A DNA stretch of 64,000 bases from Spartobacteria bacterium (GCA_021324825.1 JAJPII010000016.1:1-64000), one strand, 5' to 3'. Shown: positions 48,999 through 59,333, numbered from the stretch's first letter. The notes: generated by a model from the sequence alone, not told the origin. Made by a program: numbers and translations.

Positions 48999-50792
48999 AT
49001 GCTGACCATTTCTCAAATATCGAAAAGCTTCGGCGGACGCGTTCTCTTCGAGGACGCCTCCCTCCAGGTGAACCGCGGCGACCGCCTGGGGCTGGTCGGG
49101 CCGAACGGCGCGGGCAAATCGACGTTTTTCTCCCTCATCCTCGGCGACGGCGTCCCGGATGAAGGAAGGATCATCCTCGAAAGATCCGCGACGGTCGGCT
49201 TTCTGCCGCAGGAAAGCGCCCCCGCGGGCGACGAGACCGTGCTCGACATGGCGTGCGGCGGACACGGCGACTGGCAGGTCGAGCCGAAGGCCAAGCGCAT
49301 CCTGTCGGGCCTCGCGTTCCGGGAATCGGACTTCGGACGGCAGGTCAGGACATTCAGCGGCGGCTGGATCATGCGGGCGCACCTCGCGCGGCTGCTCGTG
49401 CGGGAGCCCGATCTGCTGCTGCTCGACGAACCGACGAACCACCTCGATCTCGAATCGCTCGTCTGGCTGCAAACGTATCTGCGCGACTACGCGGGATCCA
49501 TCGTCATGGTGTCGCACGACCGGGAATTCCTGAACCAGCTCGTCGATTCCATCGTGGAAATAACCCGCCAGCGGCTCGTGCGTTACAAGGGGAACTGGGA
49601 CGCGTACGTCGCGCAAAAGGCGTCGCGGGAGGAACAGCATCTCGCCGCTTACAAGAACCAGCAACGCGAGATCAACGCGTTGCAGGAATTCGCCGACCGG
49701 TTCCGCGCCAAGGCCAGCAAGGCTTCGCAAGCCCAGAGCAAGCTCAAGCAGATCGAGCGCATGGAAAAGATCGAAGCGCCCGTCGCGCGGGAGAAGACGG
49801 TGCATTTCCGGTTTCCGCAACCGCCGCGCGGCGGGACGCGTTCCATCCGGCTGCGGGAGGTGGCGCACGCCTACGGCGACCTCGTCGTTTACGAAGGGTT
49901 GAACTTCGAGGCCGAGCGCGGGCAGCGCATCGTGCTGGTGGGGCCGAACGGCGCGGGCAAATCGACGTTGCTGAAACTGCTGGCCGGCGTCCTGCCGGTG
50001 CAACACGGCGCGCGCGAGCTGGGCCATAACACGACCGCGGGCTACTTCTCCCAGCACCGCGTCGAGATGCTGGAGCCGCGCCACACCGTGCTCGAAAGCG
50101 TCATGGACATCCGCAATCCCGCCCCGGAACAAACCGCCCGCACGGTGCTCGGCTCCCTTCTCTTCCGGGGCGACGACGTTTTCAAACCCGTCGCCGTCCT
50201 CAGCGGCGGCGAGAAGACGCGCCTGGCGCTCGCGAGGCTGCTGCTCGACCCGCCGAACCTCCTGCTCATGGACGAGCCGACGACGCATCTGGATATCGGC
50301 AGCATCGACGCGGTCATCGGCGCGCTGCGGCAGTATGAAGGCGCCCTTGTCTTCATCAGCCACGATGTCCATTTCATCCGCGCCATCGCGCGGACGGTGC
50401 TGCACGTCAACGCCGGAAAGCTGACGCCCTACGCGGGCGATTACGACTATTACCTGGAAAAGTCGAAGGCCGGCTCGGCCCGTTCCGCGTTGACCGCGGG
50501 CGCCCCATCCGCTCCGCCCGCCGGGATGCGGGAGGCGCGGGAAAAGAAGCGCGCCGAAGCCGAGGAGAAAAAGGTGCAAGCCAGGGCCAGGCGCGACAAG
50601 GAGAAGCGGGTCGGGGAACTGGAGATGCGAATCCTGACCTTGGAAGAAGAGCAAAAGCGGCTGGCGGCGGAATTGGAGAAACCCGAAGCGTACGAACCCG
50701 GCGGGCGTGCGATGCAATTCAACCGCGAACTCTCCGTGATCGAGGAGGAGTTGCGGAAGGTCACCGAGGAATGGGAAAAAGCTACGTCTTGA
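48999..50792 (+). CDS. ABC-F family ATPase
   Basis: A 597-residue soluble protein with two ABC domains and no membrane helices. Both Walker A motifs read GPNGAGKST, the signatures read FSGGW and LSGGE, and the Walker B segments LLLLDEPTNHLD and LLLMDEPTTHLD are intact. A charged linker (about 215-260) and a C-terminal coiled coil (about 515-597) are present, like Uup/YheS/EttA proteins that act at the ribosome. The subgroup cannot be fixed by eye. It overlaps the convergent exosortase gene by 11 bases. Confidence 0.9.
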   Translation: MLTISQISKSFGGRVLFEDASLQVNRGDRLGLVGPNGAGKSTFFSLILGDGVPDEGRIILERSATVGFLPQESAPAGDETVLDMACGGHGDWQVEPKAKRILSGLAFRESDFGRQVRTFSGGWIMRAHLARLLVREPDLLLLDEPTNHLDLESLVWLQTYLRDYAGSIVMVSHDREFLNQLVDSIVEITRQRLVRYKGNWDAYVAQKASREEQHLAAYKNQQREINALQEFADRFRAKASKASQAQSKLKQIERMEKIEAPVAREKTVHFRFPQPPRGGTRSIRLREVAHAYGDLVVYEGLNFEAERGQRIVLVGPNGAGKSTLLKLLAGVLPVQHGARELGHNTTAGYFSQHRVEMLEPRHTVLESVMDIRNPAPEQTARTVLGSLLFRGDDVFKPVAVLSGGEKTRLALARLLLDPPNLLLMDEPTTHLDIGSIDAVIGALRQYEGALVFISHDVHFIRAIARTVLHVNAGKLTPYAGDYDYYLEKSKAGSARSALTAGAPSAPPAGMREAREKKRAEAEEKKVQARARRDKEKRVGELEMRILTLEEEQKRLAAELEKPEAYEPGGRAMQFNRELSVIEEELRKVTEEWEKATS

Positions 50793-52326
50793 CGAGGGAG
50801 GCGATCCGCCGTTTCAGCGCGGCGAAGGCGTCTTCCTCCGAATCGGAGCCCGAGATTGTGATCTCCAGCACTTGCTGGCCGAGGCCGCGCCGCCCGTCCT
50901 TTACCGCGAGGAGGCGGGTCTTCGGCTGCCATTCGAGGAACGTGTCCGCCTCGGCTTCCTTGATCGTCTTCGGCTCGGGGCGGCGGCTTTGCTCCTGGTT
51001 GTCCTCCCAGAGGCAATAGTAGACGTAGAGCGGCCTCCCCTTGTAGTTGAAGAGATAGGAGCGGAACGGGAGGGTCAGCGAACCGGCCTCCACGTTTTTG
51101 ATGCCGAGGTATTCGTCGAGATGCAGGCCGGCCGACGGGAGGCAGATGTCGGGTTTGTGGCTTCTCGCCAGCAGCGCGGAGGCCCGCCCCGGGTCCCAGC
51201 GAAAAAAGAACACCGTCCAGCGGAGGCCATCCGCATCCATCCACCGGACGGAGCGCCCCTGGTTATATTTGAGGATGACCCTGCTCTCCTCGGGGATCGG
51301 CACGTCCTCGAACCTTGGCTCGTTGGCGGGCCACGCCACGTTCCAATGGGTATTGGCGGCCTCTCCCCATTCGTGGCTCCGGTACCATAGTTCTATCGCC
51401 CCCTCGGACAGGAGAAACCATATCCCGAAGGCCGCCAGCGCCGCGACGGGCGGCCGCCGTCCGTATCGCAAGGGCGCATCAGCCGGACGCTCCGGCGCGG
51501 GCGCGCGGGACTGGAAGAAGCGCGCCATCTGCCAAAGGCCCGCCACGCAGAGGACGAGCACCGACAACCCGGCGGTGTCGTGCCATTTCGCCATCTCCTG
51601 GAGGCCGCGCGCGGCGCTGAGCCAGACGAGGAAACAGGTGCGCGCCAGGTTGCAAAGCAGGGCGAAGAGGAGGGCGGCCCCGAAAAGCAGCGCGCGCCGC
51701 ACGGCGCCGAACCGGTACATCTCGCCGAGGAAGAGCGAAATCATGATGGTCGTCTGGAGGGAGCGCACGCCGCTGCACGCCTCGTCGATGCCGACCAGGC
51801 CGTTTGGAATGCGGATGACGTTCCCCATCTGGACGGCGGGCAACCCGCCCCAGACAAGCATATGGACGCTCATCCACGCATTGCCGCGCATGAGGTGTTG
51901 CATGATGAAGTACTCGCGCTCCGCAGGCCACGGCACCGCCACCAGGAAAAACGCCGCGGGGAAGCCGAAATGTCCCAGCCACGTCCAGCCCCCGGCATAA
52001 AGGAGCGCGGTGAAGGTAAGCCCCACGACCACGAACGCCAGGACCCAGACCGGCATCCGCCAGTCGGGATTGGATTCAAGGACGAGCCGCAGCGGAAAGA
52101 TCGCGAGCGCGAGGGCGGCGGCTGTTCCGCCGGTCAGGAAACGGTTTACCGGCGGGCCGGGAGGGGGGGCGTCCTTCCACCGTTCCCACAGGAGGTACAG
52201 CATCAGCAGCGGAACGAGCCAGCCGTAGCTGTATTGGGCGTTGATCGACCATTCCACCCGGAGCTGGTTGATGAGGATGAACCACACCCCGGCGATAACC
52301 GCCACGGTGAGCCACCTCGCCTTCAT
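50782..52326 (-). CDS. exosortase with fused EpsI-like domain
   Basis: Exosortases are membrane cysteine proteases thought to process PEP-CTERM type proteins, usually in exopolysaccharide clusters. The 514-residue protein starts at ATG 52326 (ATGA overlap with gmd). About eight helices precede residue 300, with the catalytic triad as C184 (DEACSGVRS), R229 (NLARTC) and H249 (KWHDTAG). A periplasmic EpsI/DUF3485-like domain (about 320-514) follows, with ARSHKPDICLPSAG. No PEP-CTERM substrate was found in the window. It is the last gene of the minus arm of the EPS locus. Confidence 0.88.
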   Translation of the reverse strand: MKARWLTVAVIAGVWFILINQLRVEWSINAQYSYGWLVPLLMLYLLWERWKDAPPPGPPVNRFLTGGTAAALALAIFPLRLVLESNPDWRMPVWVLAFVVVGLTFTALLYAGGWTWLGHFGFPAAFFLVAVPWPAEREYFIMQHLMRGNAWMSVHMLVWGGLPAVQMGNVIRIPNGLVGIDEACSGVRSLQTTIMISLFLGEMYRFGAVRRALLFGAALLFALLCNLARTCFLVWLSAARGLQEMAKWHDTAGLSVLVLCVAGLWQMARFFQSRAPAPERPADAPLRYGRRPPVAALAAFGIWFLLSEGAIELWYRSHEWGEAANTHWNVAWPANEPRFEDVPIPEESRVILKYNQGRSVRWMDADGLRWTVFFFRWDPGRASALLARSHKPDICLPSAGLHLDEYLGIKNVEAGSLTLPFRSYLFNYKGRPLYVYYCLWEDNQEQSRRPEPKTIKEAEADTFLEWQPKTRLLAVKDGRRGLGQQVLEITISGSDSEEDAFAALKRRIASLVKT

Positions 52327-53339
52327 GACCGGAGATCGGCCAGATCGGCCAAATCGGCCTCGACCATCTCCGTGGCCAGCATCTCGAAGGTCCGCTTCGG
52401 TTTCCACCCGATGACTCTCTCGATCTTCCCCGCGTCGCCCAGCAGCCGCGCGGGTTCGATGGGGCGTTCGATCGAGCGGTCGAATTCGAGGTGTTTCTCC
52501 CATGGCAGCCCGACCACCGCGAAGGCCGCCTCGACAAAATCCATGACGGAATGGCTCTTGCCGGTCGCCACGATGTAGTCATCGGGCGTCGGGTGTTGCA
52601 GCATCAGCCACATCGCTTCCACATAATCCTGCGCGTGTCCCCAGTCGCGGCGGCCGTGGACGTTGCCCAGCGTCAACTTATCCGCCATGCCGAGTTTGAT
52701 GCGGGCCACCTGGCGGGAGATTTTGCGGGTGACGAAGTTCTCTCCGCGCCGGGGGGATTCGTGGTTGTAGAGGATGCCGTTGCAGACAAAGAGATTGTAA
52801 CCCGCGCGGTACACCCGGCCCATATCCGTGGCGAACGCCTTGGCGCAGCCATAAGGGCTGCTCGGGCGGAAAGGAGTCTCCTCCGTCTGCGGCGATTCCT
52901 TCACGAAGCCGAATATCTCCGACGTGGAGGCGTGGTAAAAATGGATCGGGTGCGGCTGGTCTCGGCAGATTTCCAGGAGGCGCAACGTCGCCATGGCGAT
53001 CTCCTCGCAGGTCGATTCCGGTATCTCGAAGCTGAGGCCGACGTGGCTCTGGCCGGCCAGGTGGTATATCTCGTCCGGGCGCGCCAGGTGGATGATGCGT
53101 CGCAGGGTGGTGGCGTCCGAGAGATCGCCGTAATGGAGGAAGAACGACTTGCCATACACCTCCGGCATCGTGCGCAGATGCTCCAGCCGGAGGCGCTGCA
53201 CATTGCTCGTGCGGCGGACGATGCCGTGAACCTTGTACCCCTTTTTTAAGAGGAGTTCGCAAAGGTAGGAGCCGTCCTGCCCCGTCACCCCCGTTATGAG
53301 CGCCACGCGCTCGCTTCCGTTTACGGTCGTTTCAGCCAT
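52323..53339 (-). CDS. gmd: GDP-mannose 4,6-dehydratase
   Basis: Gmd makes GDP-4-keto-6-deoxymannose, the precursor of GDP-fucose, GDP-rhamnose or perosamine. The 338-residue extended SDR starts at ATG 53339 and has GVTGQDGSYL, the hallmark LLxKGYxVHGIxRR segment, HYGDLSDA, STSEIFG, the catalytic YGCAK and SPRRGENFVTRKI. It overlaps the TPR gene by 19 bases and the exosortase gene by 4. The following enzyme (fcl, rmd or an aminotransferase) is not beside it. Confidence 0.92.
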   Translation of the reverse strand: MAETTVNGSERVALITGVTGQDGSYLCELLLKKGYKVHGIVRRTSNVQRLRLEHLRTMPEVYGKSFFLHYGDLSDATTLRRIIHLARPDEIYHLAGQSHVGLSFEIPESTCEEIAMATLRLLEICRDQPHPIHFYHASTSEIFGFVKESPQTEETPFRPSSPYGCAKAFATDMGRVYRAGYNLFVCNGILYNHESPRRGENFVTRKISRQVARIKLGMADKLTLGNVHGRRDWGHAQDYVEAMWLMLQHPTPDDYIVATGKSHSVMDFVEAAFAVVGLPWEKHLEFDRSIERPIEPARLLGDAGKIERVIGWKPKRTFEMLATEMVEADLADLADLRS

Positions 53340-55036
53340 GGTTGCGCCAGAGTCCTTTCTTCCGGAAATAGTGTGTTCATCATAATAGACGCGGCCATCT
53401 TGTTCGCCTCCTCCTTTTTTTCGTTCGCTCCGAGGACCGCCGTGTAGACCGCCTTGTCGCGCCCCGGCGCGGCGTCCCAAGGTATATTCAATCCCTGGTA
53501 AACAGCCAGCGCCGAAGAGGGGTCCTTCAATCGCAGGAAAGCCAGCGCCAGGGCGGTGCGGTGCGGCAGTTCATTGGGAAGGGCGAGGACGAGGCCTTCG
53601 GCGATGCTCCGGCTTTCGGCAAGGTCTTTGCCGAGCAGGGCGCTCATGTAAGCGTAGTCGTTGCGCACCGCGGGTTCGGAGGGCCAGCGCTTCAGCATCT
53701 CCGCGAGTATCTGGAGCGTCCCCGCGGCGTCGAATCGGGCCTGGGCCAGGCGCAGGAGGTTTTCGTAGGCGAGCCGCGCGGTCGGCACGTCGGCGGCCAG
53801 CGATTCGTAGGCTTGGATCGCCTGGGCTTCGCGGCCCGCCTTTTCGGCGTATTGGGCGAGATAAAGCATCTCGGAGGGGTTGCCCGTGGCCGCGGTGTGG
53901 GCGCGCCGCCAGTCTATGTCCGCCTCGTCCTTGCGCCCCTCCATCTCCGCCGCGCGCGCCGCGAAGAGGCGGAGGTAGACATCCGCCAGCGGCGCGTCCT
54001 TTATGGCAAGCAGCCGCCCGATCTCCTTCCAGCGGTTCAGGGCGGCCAGCGCGTCGAGATGCACCAGGAAAAGGTCCTGGCGCGAAATCGCCTTCTTCTC
54101 CGGCAACATCGCGAGGGTTTTCTGGTATTCCCCCAGGCCGTTCAGCCAGATGCCGAGGGTATGCAGGGTGTTGCCGTCCGCGTTTTTCGCATCCCCGACG
54201 GCGCGCGCCAGGATATCCTCGCGATGGCCGGGGTGGAATTGCAACTCCACCTGCGAGGCCAGGAGCTTGTCCGCCTCCTTCCCCCGGGGATGTTCGCGCA
54301 GCATCCGCGTCAGTTCTCCCGCCCGGTCGGCGGTGAGGCCGTTCCAATGCGCCAGGCGTCGCAGGCTGTCGAGACCCTGCGGGCCGGGATCGCGGGCGAG
54401 CTTCCACATCCCCTCCCACCCCGTTTTTTGGACCGCGGGGTCCGGGGAGGCGATCTGGATCTGGACTATCAGGGCCTGGCCCGCCGTGTTCTGGGGCTCT
54501 TTCTCCTCGGCCTGCCGGGCGAGGCGGAGCGCTTGATCCAGGTCCCCCTTCGCTCCGTAGACGCGCGCCGCCATGCGGATGGCGTTGGCGTTGCCGGGTT
54601 CCCTCCGCAGCAGGCGGTTTATCTGGCCCAGCGCCTCGTCGAGATTCCCGAGTTGCAAACAGGCCTCCGCGTATTGGCTCAAGTCCTGGAAGGTGGCCGC
54701 ATCAGTGGCGGCCAACAGGCGCAGGAAGGGAACGGAGGCCGGGGGATTTCTTTTTTCCAGGATGAGCGCCATGGCGCGTATCGTCTCCGGGTCCTCGGGC
54801 TGCAACTGGTAGGCGGCCTGGGCCTTGGCGAAGGCTTCCGGCCATTTCTCCGCGGCTGTCAGGTCTTCGCTCTGGCGGGCGAAATGCCGGGCTCGGGCCT
54901 CCTTCAACAGGCGAAACAAGGGGCGCGCGCCAAAAAGCCCGGACGCGAGGATCATGGCGGTGAGGACGGCGGCCATCCACGGGGCGAAAACGAACTTCCG
55001 CGGGGCGGGGACGGCGGGGGGTTCGTTCATCGGCAA
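53321..55036 (-). CDS. membrane-anchored TPR-repeat protein
   Basis: A 571-residue protein with one N-terminal membrane helix (about 17-40) and then TPR-like helical repeats from about residue 50 to the C-terminus (for example EKWPEAFAKAQAAYQLQPED and LGNLDEALGQINRLLRREPGN). It resembles PrsT-like TPR proteins of exosortase/EPS systems by context, probably a periplasmic scaffold. It opens the minus arm (TPR-gmd-exosortase) and is divergent from the beta-barrel gene. An ATG two codons in is an equally good start. Confidence 0.75.
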   Translation of the reverse strand: MPMNEPPAVPAPRKFVFAPWMAAVLTAMILASGLFGARPLFRLLKEARARHFARQSEDLTAAEKWPEAFAKAQAAYQLQPEDPETIRAMALILEKRNPPASVPFLRLLAATDAATFQDLSQYAEACLQLGNLDEALGQINRLLRREPGNANAIRMAARVYGAKGDLDQALRLARQAEEKEPQNTAGQALIVQIQIASPDPAVQKTGWEGMWKLARDPGPQGLDSLRRLAHWNGLTADRAGELTRMLREHPRGKEADKLLASQVELQFHPGHREDILARAVGDAKNADGNTLHTLGIWLNGLGEYQKTLAMLPEKKAISRQDLFLVHLDALAALNRWKEIGRLLAIKDAPLADVYLRLFAARAAEMEGRKDEADIDWRRAHTAATGNPSEMLYLAQYAEKAGREAQAIQAYESLAADVPTARLAYENLLRLAQARFDAAGTLQILAEMLKRWPSEPAVRNDYAYMSALLGKDLAESRSIAEGLVLALPNELPHRTALALAFLRLKDPSSALAVYQGLNIPWDAAPGRDKAVYTAVLGANEKKEEANKMAASIMMNTLFPEERTLAQPWLKRP

Positions 55037-55070
55037 GGAAGGCGATTGTGGACGTCAGCGGGTTTTAAAT

Positions 55071-56417
55071 TTGCGTAGTCGGGGAAAAGTACGTAAAGCA
55101 CAATCACTGAGAAAGGGCTCCCCAGCTTATCATTTTATCGCTCATCGCGCGGTATGGCGGCGGGGCGCCCTGGTCCTGTTCTGTCTCTTGGCGAGCCGGG
55201 CCTCGCTTCTCGCGCAGGAGTCGTTCCGCCCTTCGGAAGTCAGCGAAGCCGCCGCGGAGTTGAGGAACAGAGCGCCCATCCCCACGGATTATAACCTCGA
55301 GATCGGCCCCGTCCTGCTTAAAGCCACGGGGGGAGTCTCCTTCCAGGTGAACGATAATATCACTCTCTCCCAAAACAACCGGGAGGCCGACATCCTCGTC
55401 GGTCCGACCCTTAACCTCAATCTGACATGGCCGGTCACCCGCAGCAACAGTCTCACGCTTGTGACGGCGGTCGGCTACCAGGAATATCTCTTCCACCCGC
55501 AGAACGGAACATCGAGCATCACGGTATCGCCCAACTCGCAGCTCAGCTTCGATATCTACACGGGGGATATCCGGATCAATCTCCACGACCAGTTTTCCGT
55601 GGGGACAAACCCGATCAACCAGGGCGACCTGGCAAACATCGTCACCTATGTCCAATACACCAACACCATAGGCGCCGGGATCGTATGGGACTTGCAGGCC
55701 GCCGTTCTTTCCCTGGACCTGAACCATACCAATGTCATCACGCCCGCCGTCAAATCAACCACCGTCAATATCCCCGATGACACCCACACCACGGAAAGCG
55801 CCGGCCTGTCCGTCTTGTTTCCCGTGAGCGCGATCCTGAATACGGGGTTTAATGCGAACACCTCCTACACCTCTTATGCCGCCTCCGGCAGGGGATCGGT
55901 TGACGGCTTGGGCATCGGGCCGTTTCTGGAAGCGCGCCTGACGCGGTACACCCGCTTCGATGTCTCGGGCGGGTATCAAGCCACTTTTTTCCACGGCGAA
56001 AAGGCGCCCATCGGCGTGACGGCGCCCGTGGGCAACGCGCTGGGCAGCTACTACGTCAATGTCTCCATAGCGCATCAACTGAACCGGTTCTATGCGGAAA
56101 CCCTCGCCTTTGGCAGGCAGACGCAATTGGGCATCGTCAGCCAGCAGGAGGAGTACTACTACCTCGCTTACCAGTCCCAGTGGAAAATGAGCAACACCTT
56201 TTCCCTCGGTTCCTCCGTCTCGTTCAACGACGTTCAGGAATTCAGCGGGCAATCGCAACACTACGACCAACTCGTGGCGAACGTCACGACCGGCTGGCAG
56301 GTCAACAGGAAATCCTCCGTCTCCCTTTCCTACCAATTCAGTTTGAGGCTTGCGAACGTGGCCAACCAAGGGTATGTACAAAACGCTCTGACACTCCAAT
56401 TTGCGTACAGTTTCTAA
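55071..56417 (+). CDS. outer-membrane beta-barrel protein of the EPS locus
   Basis: No in-frame ATG or GTG lies near the signal peptide (RAVWRRGALVLFCLLASRASLLA, cleavage before QES), so TTG 55071 is the best start (448 residues). The mature protein is a run of alternating strands with Asn/Thr/Tyr-rich turns and ends in LTLQFAYSF, with a terminal Phe as in many outer-membrane barrels. Similar proteins occur beside exosortase and Wza-like genes. It likely helps export the polysaccharide or anchors the machinery. It precedes the SLBB protein by 18 bases. Confidence 0.65.
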   Translation: MRSRGKVRKAQSLRKGSPAYHFIAHRAVWRRGALVLFCLLASRASLLAQESFRPSEVSEAAAELRNRAPIPTDYNLEIGPVLLKATGGVSFQVNDNITLSQNNREADILVGPTLNLNLTWPVTRSNSLTLVTAVGYQEYLFHPQNGTSSITVSPNSQLSFDIYTGDIRINLHDQFSVGTNPINQGDLANIVTYVQYTNTIGAGIVWDLQAAVLSLDLNHTNVITPAVKSTTVNIPDDTHTTESAGLSVLFPVSAILNTGFNANTSYTSYAASGRGSVDGLGIGPFLEARLTRYTRFDVSGGYQATFFHGEKAPIGVTAPVGNALGSYYVNVSIAHQLNRFYAETLAFGRQTQLGIVSQQEEYYYLAYQSQWKMSNTFSLGSSVSFNDVQEFSGQSQHYDQLVANVTTGWQVNRKSSVSLSYQFSLRLANVANQGYVQNALTLQFAYSF

Positions 56418-56435
56418 CGATGCGATAAACGGGGC

Positions 56436-57179
56436 ATGAAATTCCCCCTCCTTTTCATAACGGCCGTCCTCTTCGCCGGCCTTTCCGTCTCTTCCGGCCA
56501 GTGGTCGCGGGATTTTCCCCGGAGCACCGACAACACGACAGGCGGCGTGAACACCCCGGGCGTCATCCCGGCGCCGGCGGCGGATCAGCAGCGCAAGACG
56601 CGGCCGGATTACTCCGTCTCCGCGACCGTGGCGCAGACCACATCGATGGATGTCCTCAACGACACCATCAAGCTCAACGACGGGGATATCATCAGCTACC
56701 GCGTCGTCGAGGACGGCAAGGAGCCGATCCCCATACGGGTGGGGGATTCGGGCGACGTCGAGGTGCCGCTCATCGGGCGGGTGGAAGCGAAGGACAAGAC
56801 CTGCCGCCAACTCGCCTACGACATCAAGGCCCAGCTTGAAAAATCGTTCTACAGGCGCGCCACCGTCATCCTGGGGATCGACGTGCTCGGCGGGAAATCC
56901 AAGGGGAAGATCACCATCATGGGCGACGTCCATAACCAGGGGGAAATGGACATCCCCGCCGATGAAACATTCACCATGTCCAAAGTCATCCTCCGCGCCG
57001 GCGGCCTGGGTGACTTCGCGAATATGCGCAAGATAAAACTCATCCGCAAAACGCCGGAAGGGTACCGCAGCTACATCGTGGACTTGAAACCCGTCTTCAG
57101 GGACGGAAGGCTCGACAGGGACCCGCCGGTCGAACCCGGGGACACCATCATCGTCCCCGAGAAGATCATCAATTTTTGA
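56436..57179 (+). CDS. polysaccharide export protein, Wza/SLBB family
   Basis: A 247-residue exported protein (signal peptide cut near SSG-QWS, no lipobox Cys). The polysaccharide export domain reads INDGD-like KLNDGDIISYRVVED through VPLIGRVEAKDKTCRQLAYDIKAQLEK, followed by one SLBB domain (GKITIMGDVHNQGEMDIPADE through GGLGDFANMRKIKLIRK) and the C-terminal PVEPGDTIIVPEKIINF. It is short next to E. coli Wza (379) and lacks its outer-membrane helix, so the neighbouring beta-barrel may provide the outer-membrane channel. Confidence 0.85.
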   Translation: MKFPLLFITAVLFAGLSVSSGQWSRDFPRSTDNTTGGVNTPGVIPAPAADQQRKTRPDYSVSATVAQTTSMDVLNDTIKLNDGDIISYRVVEDGKEPIPIRVGDSGDVEVPLIGRVEAKDKTCRQLAYDIKAQLEKSFYRRATVILGIDVLGGKSKGKITIMGDVHNQGEMDIPADETFTMSKVILRAGGLGDFANMRKIKLIRKTPEGYRSYIVDLKPVFRDGRLDRDPPVEPGDTIIVPEKIINF

Positions 57180-57182
57180 TTT

Positions 57183-59333
57183 ATGGCGGAACTCGTCGTT
57201 GCCAATGTCCCAAGCAGCATATCCTCCCGCTGGGCGATTGTCCGCACGGAGGTATTCCGCTTCTTCCTCGCGCTGCGCAAGTATTGGTGGATTCCCTTCC
57301 TGACCATCAGCACGGGCCTGGCCATCTCCGCCTGGTTCATCTCGCAATGGCCCTCTTCGTACCGCAGCAGGTCGCGCATGGTCGTCAGCGGCAAGATCAT
57401 GCTCAAGGAAAACGAGGCGAGCTACAACGAAGACCTCATCAACTTCTTCGGCACCCAGATACAGTTGATGAAGAGCGGGGAAGTGCAGCAGCGCGCCCAA
57501 TCCCGCGTACAGGCGCTGCATCCCGACATGCCGATCGCAAGGGTGGCGCTGGACGTCGTGCAGGTTCCGACCACGTCCATCTTCATGCTGGAAGCCATCG
57601 GCGCCTCGCCCTCCTATACGCAGGCGTATCTCCAGGCCGCCATGGAGGAATACATCCAGATAAAACGCGAGATGCGCTCCCAGCGGTCCGAGAGCACCGT
57701 CACCGCCATCACCAACGAACTGGGCCAGATACAGAAAGACCTCGCGCAGGCCGAGGACGACCTCCTCGCCTTCCAGAAAATCCATAATGTCGGGTTCCTC
57801 CAGGAGGAAGGCAACAGCGCCGCCAAATACCTCAGCGAACTGAACAGCGAACTGGCCAACCTGAAAAAAGAAGACGGCCTCCTCGCGAATGAAGACCTGG
57901 ACCAGAACCTGGAGCGGATTCAACGGCATTCCTCCGTGGATACATCGGTCGCCGCCCCTCCTTCCGATTCCGGCGCCCCCGCTGCTTCCAGCGCGTCGGA
58001 CGTAAACGCCCAGACCATCATCAAAAACTTCGGGCCGGTGGCCGACTATTACGCCGCGAAACGAAAGCTCGCCTTCCTGAAAGCGGAGCGGCTGGAGCTT
58101 TTGAAGACCTTCCGGCCCACGCATCCGGTCATAACCAAAGTCGACAGCGACATCTCGGAGGCGCAGACGAATATCGACCTCTTCGCCAAGGAAGCGCGCG
58201 AAGAACTCAAGACGCAGCGTGAATCGCTCTCCATCCGCATCAGGAACCTCAACCAGATGATCGACACCTACCAGAAGAAGGCTCTGGAGCTCAGCGGACT
58301 CATGGCGCAATGGGACCAGATCAAGGCCAAGAAGGACAGAACCCAGATTCAGTTGAACCAGCTCCTTACGAGCCTCAGCAGCCTCAGCGCATCCACGAGC
58401 ATGGATCAGGACGCCGTCACCGTCCTGGAACCGGCGTCGCCCCCCGTCTCCGTCAAGCCGGGTCTCGTCCGCGCGATCCTTCTCGGGCTGGGAGGCGGCA
58501 TGTTCATCGGCGTCGCCCTCGTCATCGTGCTGGACAAGATTAACGACCAGTTGAAGTCCTTCCGCGACGTGCAGATCAGCTTCAAGGAAACCGTCCTCGG
58601 CCACGTCCCGCACGAGTTGAACAAAGGCGCCACCGCGCTCGACCTCGTGCGCCCCGACGACCCGCGGCACATGTTCGCGGAGTCCTTCCGCACCATCCGG
58701 TCCTCCATCCTGTACCTGCCCATGGCCGGCGCGCGTCCCAAGTCGCTCATCATCACCAGCGCGGTGCCGGGCGAGGGGAAATCGACCGTCTCCGCGAACC
58801 TCGCCATCACACTCTCATTCCTGGGGTGCAAGACCCTGCTCGTCGACGCCGACCTGCGGCGCGGCAAACTCCATTCCACCTTCGGCATGTCCGGCGCCAC
58901 CGGGTTCGCCGAAGTCCTCATGCAGCGCATCAGTTGGAAGGAAGCGCTCCAACCCACCCTCTACGACAACCTCTCCCTGCTCCCGCGCGGCCAGAACGTC
59001 AGCCAGCCCGGCGAATTCTTCCTCAGCAAAGTCACGGACCGTTTCCTGCAAGAAGTCTACAGGGACTTCGAGTACGTCGTCATCGACAGCGCCCCCGTCA
59101 TCGTCGCGGACGACACGGCCAGCCTCGCGCCGAAGATCGACGCCGCGCTCTTCGTAGTGCGCTTCGGCACTTCCTCCATGCGGCTGACGCACCGCGCGCT
59201 GCAACAGCTTTATCACCGCCAGGTAAACGTCCTCGGCCTTGTTCTTAACGATCTCAGCGCTTCCGCGCCGGACTACGAGTATTACCAGTACTCCAAATAT
59301 GTGAAGGAGTACTCCACCCGGGAAGGCAGTTAA
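57183..59333 (+). CDS. Wzc-like chain-length regulator and tyrosine autokinase
   Basis: This 716-residue inner-membrane protein has two membrane helices (about 37-57 and 425-445) flanking a Wzz domain with a long coiled coil. The cytoplasmic BY-kinase has Walker A VPGEGKST (about 528), Walker A' LLVDADLRRG and Walker B VVIDSAP (about 635). The tail DYEYYQYSKYVKEYS holds a cluster of tyrosines for autophosphorylation. It controls polymer length and export with the SLBB protein, which ends 3 bases upstream. Confidence 0.9.
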   Translation: MAELVVANVPSSISSRWAIVRTEVFRFFLALRKYWWIPFLTISTGLAISAWFISQWPSSYRSRSRMVVSGKIMLKENEASYNEDLINFFGTQIQLMKSGEVQQRAQSRVQALHPDMPIARVALDVVQVPTTSIFMLEAIGASPSYTQAYLQAAMEEYIQIKREMRSQRSESTVTAITNELGQIQKDLAQAEDDLLAFQKIHNVGFLQEEGNSAAKYLSELNSELANLKKEDGLLANEDLDQNLERIQRHSSVDTSVAAPPSDSGAPAASSASDVNAQTIIKNFGPVADYYAAKRKLAFLKAERLELLKTFRPTHPVITKVDSDISEAQTNIDLFAKEAREELKTQRESLSIRIRNLNQMIDTYQKKALELSGLMAQWDQIKAKKDRTQIQLNQLLTSLSSLSASTSMDQDAVTVLEPASPPVSVKPGLVRAILLGLGGGMFIGVALVIVLDKINDQLKSFRDVQISFKETVLGHVPHELNKGATALDLVRPDDPRHMFAESFRTIRSSILYLPMAGARPKSLIITSAVPGEGKSTVSANLAITLSFLGCKTLLVDADLRRGKLHSTFGMSGATGFAEVLMQRISWKEALQPTLYDNLSLLPRGQNVSQPGEFFLSKVTDRFLQEVYRDFEYVVIDSAPVIVADDTASLAPKIDAALFVVRFGTSSMRLTHRALQQLYHRQVNVLGLVLNDLSASAPDYEYYQYSKYVKEYSTREGS

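Noticed and set aside
55755..58670. A 971-codon open frame on the minus strand across the EPS export genes.
   Set aside because: It is antisense to the beta-barrel, SLBB and Wzc genes, whose motifs are clear; the minus frame has no recognisable domain.
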